DNA of 64,000 nucleotides from assembly GCA_001600635.1 (NCBI GenBank), contig BCKL01000045.1:16384-80383 (forward strand). Reading direction: 5' to 3'. Source of the stretch: Leucosporidium creatinivorum. Its lineage: Eukaryota > Basidiomycota > Microbotryomycetes > Leucosporidiales > Leucosporidiaceae. The stretch's first letter is position 1, and each line of letters opens with the position of its first letter. Shown one piece after another: positions 55,808 through 64,000 of the stretch. Made by a program: the position numbers and the translations under genes. The notes below the pieces were generated by a model. That model ran no database searches. It was not told where the DNA came from and worked only from the letters and a program-made list of their open reading frames with translations.

Positions 55808-57753
55808 TCATCGCCAAACGCCAATCCTTTCGCCGACCTGCGAGCGGCGAATATACGAATTCTATTAGCAGACAGCTCGGCTTGAGCTCGGTCGCTCAGG
55901 GAAAAGCAACGCACCTTGACTAATGTCTCGACCGGCACCTTGGAATTGGCTGCGAGGTCGTGATCCCACCGAACCGAGCGCCGAGGGAAGACGGCGACGA
56001 TGGTGGAGCCTCCGTAAGCTGTCAGATGGGCACAGGAGTGAGCTCGGTGTTCTGGATCGAAGCAGCAGTCAGCTCGATTTCGACTCACCAAAGTAGCCCA
56101 GTTCGTCCCCTCTACGAACGTGAGCGCCTTGCCGAGCGCTTTGGCGTATGCTACCGACCAGCATGGCGCCGATCTGTACGAAGGCGACGATGGGCGGCGG
56201 TTCGTTGGGTGTTGCATTCTCTGAGACGTGTAAGTAGGTGACTGTGGAGAGAGGGAATGAGCCATCCAGTCGCCGAGCCGAAGGAAGCAGGGGAAGCCTC
56301 ACCATCTCGCTTATTCGTTGTGAAGACGTCGAGCGAGCTGTTGCTGACCACGATGGGATTGACAGTCTGTCGCAAGAAGAGGGTCAGCGCCGATATGAGC
56401 GACCGAGTGGAGAGGATAGCCCACGAGGTACTGGCCGTGGATGTGTTTCGTTCGGCCGACGACGGCGTCTACCGGCGAGTGATACCGGTGGTAGTCCTTT
56501 GGAGCAAGCCTGAAGCACGCTAGCTCTCCTCCTTCGAAGTAGGCCGCCATGTCATCGTCTTCCAGTAAGTCGACGAGGGAGAAGTTTCGGCCCTGCCAGC
56601 GCCGAGGGTTGAGAAGTGGTCAGTAGGCAACCTAGCAAGTCGAGATATGAAGGAAGCGCACCTTGATCCAGAACTCTTGAGCCGACTCGATATCCGAGTA
56701 GACGGCGAGTCGACAGTCGGCCGAGGAGGTGATGATGGTCGGGTCGGAGGGGGAGTCGATGGGTCGAGCAGATGGCCGAAGCTTTCTTTAGTGGTCGGCA
56801 TGAGCTCGGGGTAGTCTAGAGCGTTGGTAGATATGCTCACCGAAAGAAGAACTCGTTCAGTGTCCGGTACATGGCGAGATTCGGCTCGAGCAGCTCGGAG
56901 CAATCGACTGCGAGGGCAGGTGGTCAGCTCGCGGAATCGTCTCTGCAACACTACATCTTGCTGACCATGATATGCTTTGACAAAGTGCTCTATTCGCCGA
57001 AGAGCATGTCGAGTCGAATCAAACTTGACGCCTGCAGCAGAGTGAGACGGGTCAGCGATCGCCGAGCTGCTGAACAAGGCGCTGCGAGTCCACCTTCGAG
57101 TATTGACCGTTTCCGGAAGATCTGTGGGCGAAGTATGAGCTTCTATGTACTTCTACTCTTCTCGACCAGGCCCACCAGCTCGACTCACCTCCTCAATCCC
57201 CTTACTCCGAACCAAGCGAGTACGCCGCTCGGTCGTCCCCGAAAACAGCAACCGAATACCAAGCCGAACGTACAGCGGCATAGCCTATTGAGACTAGAGT
57301 TCAGCTCTGAACCCAGCAACTCGCGAGCTGCCTTCGGACTCACCTCCAGTGTGAGCTCGGGATCTTTCCCTCGATCCACAGCGACGAGAACACCAGATCT
57401 CGTCCCCACCGCTGTCTGTAGACCAGCAGAGATCAACTCCCCACTCAACTCTCCTCAGCCGAGCACCTTACCTCCACCAACAAGTGATGCCTCGTCTGCA
57501 CCTCACTCCTCAGCTTCCCCTTCAGAGCCTGTGAATCAAGGTGCGGCGCAGCTTCATACCCGCCCGTGAAAGAAGGCAGCACGTCTGGATCCTCCTCCTC
57601 CTCCTGCTGCTCCTCGTCCGAGAGATTATTGTTCTCTCTCGAGCCCGAGGCGACGGGCGGACGTCCTTCAAAGTCGAAGAAGGAAGGGAAACCGGGCGGG
57701 CGACAGGCGATCAAGGCGGCGTTGAGTGCTGTTGGAGTGTCTGGCGGTTCCAT
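55808..57753 (-). CDS. Phosphatidylserine decarboxylase
   Basis: Converts phosphatidylserine to phosphatidylethanolamine. The proenzyme self-cleaves at the Ser of a (L/G)GST motif to make its pyruvoyl group; here the exon junction yields GYFAYGGSTIVAVFP, so the processing site is GGST. Other family blocks are LAMYRTLNEFFFRKLRPSAR, SSADCRLAVYSDIESAQEFW, IKGRNFSLVDLLED, CFRLAPKDYHRYHSPVDAVV, HGQYL, TVNPIVVSNSSLDVFTTNKR and VAFVQIGAMLVGSI. The last exon is recovered as KVGERIGVWR-stop, the usual PSD end. The N-terminus (MEPPDTPTALNAALIACRPP) has an acidic stretch (EEQQEEEEDPDVL) and no clear mitochondrial presequence or C2 domain. It looks like a compact non-mitochondrial form, but location is uncertain. 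About nine exons. Confidence 0.88.
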
Positions 57754-59703
57754 TCGGCTGTGATGTGGCGCAGCGACGGCGACGAGGAGGAGGGAGGAGG
57801 AAGAGAAGCGACAGAGGACGCTCCGCGGCGACGAGTCGAAAGCCGGGGGAGATAGGGGACATAATCCACGAGATCAGAGCAAGAGATGTAGAAGAGTAGA
57901 GATCAAGGTGTAAGACAGGTAGTCGAGTCGGCGAGGAAGCAGCCGAAGAGACGAGGGAAAAAGAGCGAGCCGAGCCGAGCAGTTTCATCTCTTCGCCCTC
58001 TCGCCTCTCTTCTGCTCGACCTGGTACGGCTCTTGAAGACTTGGTAGGGTCCATTGAAGCTGTACACTTACCTCAGCTGCCTACGAGCTCCACAGCGCTG
58101 TCAAACTCGCTGCAGATGGAACCGCTCGATCGGGCGATTCGTCTTATCCTGCCTTCGCCACCCAGCTACAGGGTGTGGGAAGATCTGAACGGCTCCCTCG
58201 TGCTAACACATACTCTCGGCCGTCTCACGGAGGCCCAGGATTCCCTCACATGCTGTCAGGGAGCGTGAGTCGACCTCGACGGCCCAGCGCCTTCTTGGGC
58301 AGGCTGGCTCAGGCTGCAACCGCTGGGAAGATTCCTGCACTGCACCTGAAAGCCTTACAGCTATGGCTGTACTTCGACTACAAAGCCGACTCTTCTCGAG
58401 CTTAGCTTGGACATCAGCTCCCCTGCCGCCCTTCGCCGCCGAGCCGAGAGTGGACGTCTGAGATGCTCATCCACGCGCTTGTCCCGAGTCGGAGCTGGCA
58501 ACGACCCATCGCCGCATTCAAAGGGGTGAAGCTGCTGTAGGAGGCCGGCTCAGGCGTGTGTTCCAGTGGTGGAGATGCCGGCCGCCTCGGTCGGGGGTTC
58601 GCCGAAACGGGGTTTCGTCGCGAGGCTGGTATGAGCTATTCTTTGAGATTAAGTGAGGGGCGTCAGAAGACGCAGATGCTCAAGAGCGAGTTCCCCACGG
58701 TCAGCTCGGAGCTTGACCGCAGAGCAAAGTCGACTTTTCGCGCAGCTGCTTCGCCCTCCGCAAAGCCATCCTTCGGCACCCGTAACGACATTTCTCGATG
58801 CCCTGCGATTCAGCACCCATTCAGCAGCGGATTCCTTTAAGAGATTGTGTCCTCTTTGACAGCCTACACTGCGAGCAGCGCCAGTAGACTGTCGGCTCGG
58901 CGATGGCCTTTCATTCGCTTTCACGGGACTCGGCGGGTCAAGGCGCGGCCTCGTCTACTCTTGTATAGGATATCTTGCACTTCCGCGAAGTCTGGTGTTG
59001 TAGGATGTAAAACGCCGGCGCTCCCGATGGGACGGTTTCCCTTCGCCCTGGCTCGGCTCGGCGCAAATCTGCCTAAGGGACTATCGAGAGCCGTCGGTAC
59101 TATAGCGCTAGAGCCAGCTTGTGGGGGATCAAGCTACGCCGGGATCTACCTGTGAATCGGGTCGACGGATCTGCAGTCGCGGTGAGAGAGAGAAGGAAAG
59201 GAGGGAGCTGGAAACATCGCCGAAGGGAGGCAGTCACGAAAGGGCTGCAAGGGAGGGGGTCGAGGCCTGCAGATTCGTGGATAAGGGTGCGGAGACCTTG
59301 CCGATTGTGTGGTGATGTCTGACGAGTTTTCCTGTCTCGAAATCGGGAGGATGAAGGTTAAAAGCTGAGTGAAGCTGGGGAAGCTCGCCGGGAAGAAGCG
59401 CCGAGCTGGCTCTGTAGAGCTGCAAAGGTGCAGGGTGGACGATCAGATGGGACAAGTGTTATCAGTGTACTCGCCTGAAGCTATACAAAGCTACAACTCC
59501 GGCAAAACTCGACCCAAGGAGGCGCAAAAAGGTCGAGCGCCGAGCTGGAGAAGGCACGAGCGATGGGAGCAGGATCGAGACTGCTGAATTTCGCGGGTTC
59601 CCTTCTCTCCCTGCTTCACACCTCTTCGTTCTTCAGCTTTTGCACCTCCCGACACCTACAAGGCTACAGCTTTTCTGCAGCCGACCAGCCCAGCTCTCGT
59701 CGC
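57754..59703. other. Long intergenic region
   Basis: Nearly 2 kb between the PSD start and the kinase start, so it holds both promoters. A short plus-strand frame at 58115-58270 (MEPLDRAIRLILPSPPSY) has a possible donor after it but no recognised continuation. No repeat shared with the rest of the window was noticed. Confidence 0.4.
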
Positions 59704-62700
59704 ATGGACAGCGCCGACCAGCAGCAGGCAGCAGGAGCAGCACCACCTCCGCTGACGTCTCTGGCTCAGCCAACGGCGCGTCCTTGCCCCGCCGCGAGGG
59801 CGTCCTATCGAGCTACAGCCAAGCCCTCCGTCTCCCTCACACCTCTCACCACCCGGTCCTCCTCTTCCACCCGACTAAGCCTCTTGGATCCGACGCAACT
59901 GCTCCCGTTGGAGCGACCCTCGTCGAGTGAGGCTTATCGCGCCTGGCGCCGCGAGTCCAAGGACCGCATGGCCTTCTCCCAGGCTCGCAAGCAACGAGGA
60001 GGATCTATCACCCCTCCTACAGCTCCAACAGCCAGCAAGAAGAAGTCGAAAGCCGTCGCCTTCGTCATCGGCGCTCCTTCCTCGGGCAGCGGAGAGGATG
60101 CTGATGGCGAGCACGACCCGTTGGAGCGCGACGAGCACGACGATGAGGACACCAGGATCTTCATTCGGACAGCCCTCAGCGCACGAGAGCCTTCGGTGGA
60201 CGACTTGATCCGCGCACAGGTGAGTCTTCAACGTGCAATTTGCGACGTTTCGCGGGGCGTGGGGGAGGCCGATAAGCCTCGGGAGGGAGGTAGGGAGCTG
60301 TAGGGGAGTATTAGAGGGTGTCTATGTACCGCTTGGTATGATTTGCGCTCGAGGAGACGGGGCCGGAGGCGCGGGCGTTGCCTCGCAAGGGCGCGTCAGG
60401 TTCGGAGGCGAGTTGCAGCGTTTCCATTAGAGCTGTAGACGTGCAGGGATGGCAGGACATAGTGCACATTCACCCGAAGATCTACAGCAATGGGCCGCTG
60501 CTCACTGGGCTCGGAGGAGCCTTCACAACAGTCTCGGCGCCAGACCCAAGCACGCTCGCTAACGGTTCTGCCTCTCGTCCAACAGATCCGACAACCCGAG
60601 TACACTCTCGACCCGCTTAATCTCGATCCTCTGTTACCATTAGGCGTCGCCGACTACACCTTCGTGCTCGACTCCCCTACTTCTTCTGCCTCCGCCGATG
60701 CTTCGCCTGCTCCCGAATCCCCCAGCACCACTCCACCACCACCGCATCCGCGTCGAGTGAGCTTGGGAAAGGGCAAGTTCAGCGAAGTGCTCCTTGTCCG
60801 CAAGGGCAGCGTCGAGGTGAGTTTCGGCTCTGGAATCTCGGAGCTCGGCTGCTGCGTCGGTGAGATGCGGGACGAGTAGCGCTGACTCTCTTGCCTTTGT
60901 TCCTGTTCTCCAGTACGCCCTCAAGCACACTCCACTACATCCTCATCACCCTCTCATCGCTACTCGACTTCTGCGAGAGCCTACCATCCTCGCTCAGCTC
61001 CTTCCTCATCCGAATCTCGTCAAGGTTCGTCGCTTCGTCGCTTCGTCGTACGAGCTCAGTGCACTCGCCGACTCCTTCTCTCGCTCATTACAGGTCTTCG
61101 AGACGATCCGGACGCCGGGTCACTTCTACCTCGTCGAGGAAAGCCTCCGCTCTTCGGTCACGCTCGAGCACCTCGTAGCAAGCTCTCCAGGCGGCGTCCT
61201 GCCGCTTAACCTCGCCTGGAGCGTGTTGGAGCAGCTGGCAAGCGTCGTACGGAGTCTACATCAGCCTCTGAGGGTCTGTCATCGCGACATCAAGGTGAGT
61301 CTCGCCGGGCTTGAGCTTGAGCCTTTGCCGCTTCTCGGCCTGCCACTTACCTCGCTCCCCTTCTCGCAGCCCGAGAACATTCTCGTTCGCGTCACACCTC
61401 CTTCCGACCCCAACGGCGAGCCTACCCTTCTTCTCAAGCTCCTCGATTTTGGACTCGCAACCCACTTCTCCTCGAGCGAGGCCAAGCTCACGACGTGCTG
61501 CGGTAGTCCCGCCTACCACTCGCCCGAGCTCTGGCGTGGATTGAGGGAGCCCAGTGGAACTGTCAAGTACTGGGTGCGTTTTTATACGACGCTCGCCGAA
61601 GCGCCCGAACTGACTTCGTCTCTCGCAGGGACCCGAGGTCGACATCTGGTGCACCGGACTCTCTATCCTGCGCTGCCTCTCGCCCAACAAGTACCCGCTC
61701 GGCATCTCCCACTCGTCCATCAACGCCCTCTCCGACAAGGTGGTGGACGCTCTCCTCGCCATCGAGGACGAGAGCATGCGCCGAGTGCTCGCTGGCTTGC
61801 TGCAGATGGATGGACCGAAGCGGATGAGGTCGTTCGAGGACTACTGCAAGCGGGAGGAGGTCGTTCGTCGAGGGAAGGAGGACCGCGAGTCCGAGTCGCC
61901 CCCAGCGGAGGGATCGCCCAAGCCAGCGGCACCTTCGCCGCCGAAGGAGTTCAAGTCGACCGACTTTATCCCCACCTCGCCTCTCTTCTCCCTCGACCTC
62001 CCACTCCTTTCCTCCACCGACCTCCCCGACGGCCCCAAGCCCCTCGAAGTCACCGTCAACTCGAGCGACGAGGCCGCCATGGTGGTCCGCTCGCGCTCGC
62101 CTTCGCGCAGTCGCCCTCGCCATCGCCAGCAGTCTTCCACTTCATCCAACAACAACGGCAACGACTCTCCCATCAGCGACGTTCCCGCTCTCCGCACTCC
62201 TGGCCCTTCCTCCTCTCCCGATCTCACGCCCGACCCCTACTCGCCTCGGGCCCTCGACTCCTCCCTTCCCACTACGCCCGTCACGCCCAACTTCAACCCT
62301 TTCTCCACCCTCGCATCGTCGCATCACTCGTCGCACCCTCCTCCCATCGAGCTCACCCTCCTCAACCCTACGAACGAGCCCATCCGCCGAGCGACCTCGT
62401 ACATCAAGTACGCCCTTCGCTGCGCTGGAATCCTCTACCACGTCCGCGACGACGAGGCGACGGGCATTCCCTTCTCCGCCCTCGGTCAGCCATCACCTCA
62501 CATCTCCGCCCACGACCTCCCTTCCTCGCCTCACCCCTTCGAGCAGAATGGTGCCGACGATTCGAGCTTCGTCACCTACCTCCACTGCGTCCTCCGCCTT
62601 CCCCTCCACCCCGACCCTCACACCTCGAAGGCTTCCTCCGCTCTCATCGCCGCCCTCCGCCCTCCCATGCTTCGCGCTCAGACGATGGGCAACCCCATCC

Positions 62701-63377
62701 GAAGCAGCTCGACACCTCCCGTCGGCACAGGCAACAAGGGCGGCAAGGCCAAGAAGGAGGAAGACGTCAAGTGCACGACCTTCTTCATCTCCATTAGGAA
62801 AGGGGAGGCCTTTCCTTCCTCGACCTCGGAGAGGAGGAGCGACAGCGGCGCGCGCAAGAGGAGGAATAGGCGCAAGAGCGGCGGCGAGGAGCGCATCGTC
62901 CTCACCCTCTCGGACGAGCGGGCGCTCAAGGTCGTTCGCGACGCTCTCAGGATCGACCCTGCTGGACCGACCGTCTCTGTCGGCGACGTGGGCGCCGTCC
63001 TGCCCGAGCAACGAGGACGAGCAGGCCGAGGCGAGAAGAAGGAGATGCGCTCGCCGAACGCTGGATCCGGCTCGCGCGACGCTCGGATGCGCAGGTCGGC
63101 TTCCACCTTCGTCGGCGCGGCAGGTGTCGACAAGCCTTTCGACCCCAGTCTGCCGACGAAAGGTCTCGCCATGTCGATGGGACCGCCGGGTGGAGGAATC
63201 GAGACGCCGACGGTGGAGCGTAGGGGCTTCTTCGACTATGTCGGTGGATTGGGGGAGAGGTTGGGTGGCTTCATGACGCCCGGAGGGAGCAGGAATCCCA
63301 GTACGATTGAGGAGAGTGGGCAGAGGAGGGAGGAGCGCCGCGAGGGAGGAGCAGTGCCGATTGTCGCTTTCGTTTGA
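59704..63377 (+). CDS. Serine/threonine protein kinase, about 1003 residues
   Basis: Exons are 59704-60219, 60586-60816, 60914-61024, 61094-61294, 61370-61573 and 61629-63377. A low-complexity N-terminus is followed by the kinase domain at about residues 225-460. Its motifs are VSLGKGKFSEVLLV (glycine loop), YALKH (catalytic Lys), RVCHRDIKPENILV (catalytic loop), LKLLDFGLATHF (DFG) and CCGSPAYHSPELW (activation segment), then GPEVDIWCTGLSILRCLSP. All catalytic residues are present. The long C-terminus is Ser/Pro-rich with many SP sites (RSRSPSRSRPRHRQQ). It also has a more ordered part (RATSYIKYALRCAGILYHVR, then SFVTYLHCVLRLPLH and KCTTFFISIRKG), which may be a second small domain. The substrate and pathway are unknown; the layout suits a fungal CAMK- or Kin-like regulatory kinase. 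Intron 1 (366 nt) is long for this genome. Confidence 0.88.
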
Positions 63378-63905
63378 GGCGCGTTTTGTTTTCAGTCCAT
63401 AGCATTATACGGTCTGTTGTGCTTAGAGGGCGTTTTTCTCATGCCCTGTACTCTGCCAGTCATTTACGTTCACCCAGTATCTCGAGCGCCGACCGAAGCG
63501 AGCCTGCGAAGCGCCGAGCTCGGCGAACTTGTACATCAAGGTCGAATCCGACAGCGATGCGCGAGCAGGGGAGGGTCAAGAAGCTCATACACAGCCGTGA
63601 CGCCTGGTCCGGGTATCTGCAGGTCGACTACATGCAGCAAGGTAGCGAATTTCCCTTCGCGAGCCAAGCGCCCTCCTGGCCAAGGCGCTGCCAGCGACCA
63701 GTCGTGTATCAGAGTGCTTCAGGCGTGGAAGGAGTCGGCTATGTTCCTACGCTGAAGGCTGATGCTGCTGTAGCGAGACAGTTCTGCACCTCGTTGGCGA
63801 GCACGGAAGGCTGCTGCTGCTGCTTCGCGGCCGAGCCCTCTCCGGCGAGCCTCGCTGTAGCCTGTTCTCGGGTTCGCAAAGGCAGCAGTAAGATGATGTA
63901 GGAGT
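63378..63905. other. Intergenic, flank of an inverted repeat
   Basis: Downstream of the kinase gene. The part from about 63500 onward shows patchy similarity, in inverted orientation, to 44512-44740. No gene is supported. Confidence 0.4.
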
Positions 63906-64000
63906 GAAGTTGCATCGTCTAATCAAGCTACAACAAACAACGAATGCTAATGGGACGAGTTCAGAAAGGCTCGCAGCCACCAGGCGCGCCGCACAGCTTC
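63906..64000 (-). repeat. 95-bp segment identical (inverted) to 44417-44511
   Basis: The match runs to the last base of the window, so the full length is not known. On the plus strand it can read HRLIKLQQTTNANGTSSER then LAATRRAAQL. Confidence 0.95.

Noticed and set aside
1-64000. CRISPR array, operon or bacterial origin
   Set aside because: No regularly spaced short repeats were seen, genes are spliced and individually transcribed, and all recognised families are in their fungal form.

Overview
The window is nuclear DNA of a basidiomycete fungus. Its GC-rich, intron-dense style fits a Pucciniomycotina red yeast (Rhodotorula/Sporobolomyces-like Microbotryomycetes). Nearly every gene is split by 50-100 nt introns with a GTGAGT-type donor, a CTGAC branch site and a CAG acceptor. 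There are no operons, and neighbouring genes lie on both strands. All gene models below were spliced by eye; no database was consulted.

Left part (1-22.4 kb): a partial ureG gene (urease nickel chaperone) runs off the left edge. It is followed by a triose-phosphate/nucleotide-sugar transporter and by two tandem minus-strand members (A, B) of an unrecognised four-exon gene family. Five ordinary genes come next: a 3-hydroxyacyl-CoA dehydrogenase, a DUF1479 oxygenase-like protein with a mitochondrial-type N-terminus, a VAP/Scs2 ER-contact protein, a Zn2Cys6 transcription factor and a PP2C phosphatase. Two more members of the unknown family (C, D) follow in tandem on the plus strand. The two pairs therefore point outward from a block of about 12.6 kb. 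A has lost a splice donor and B carries a perfect hairpin insertion that breaks the reading frame.

Middle (22.7-48.7 kb): RPAP3-like TPR cochaperone and the mRNA 5'-triphosphatase (Cet1) share a 149-bp divergent promoter. Cet1 has a 2.2-kb intron filled with a decayed tandem repeat and a perfect hairpin. Then come a 1387-residue unknown protein, an unresolved small-exon gene, an intron-containing tRNA-Cys(GCA), a decayed ureG-exon copy, a histidine-phosphatase protein, two small serine-rich hypothetical proteins, and a secreted GH5 mannanase-like enzyme with two micro-exons.

Right part (49.8-64 kb): an NCS1 nucleobase permease and a DHA1-type MFS transporter are convergent. A phosphatidylserine decarboxylase and a roughly 1000-residue Ser/Thr protein kinase follow. 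The right edge ends in an inverted copy, identical over 95 bp, of a segment at 44.4 kb.

The genes are mostly housekeeping and metabolic and do not form one pathway. The most unusual content is the four-member unknown gene family and the repeats lodged in or copied from introns (ureG, Cet1).
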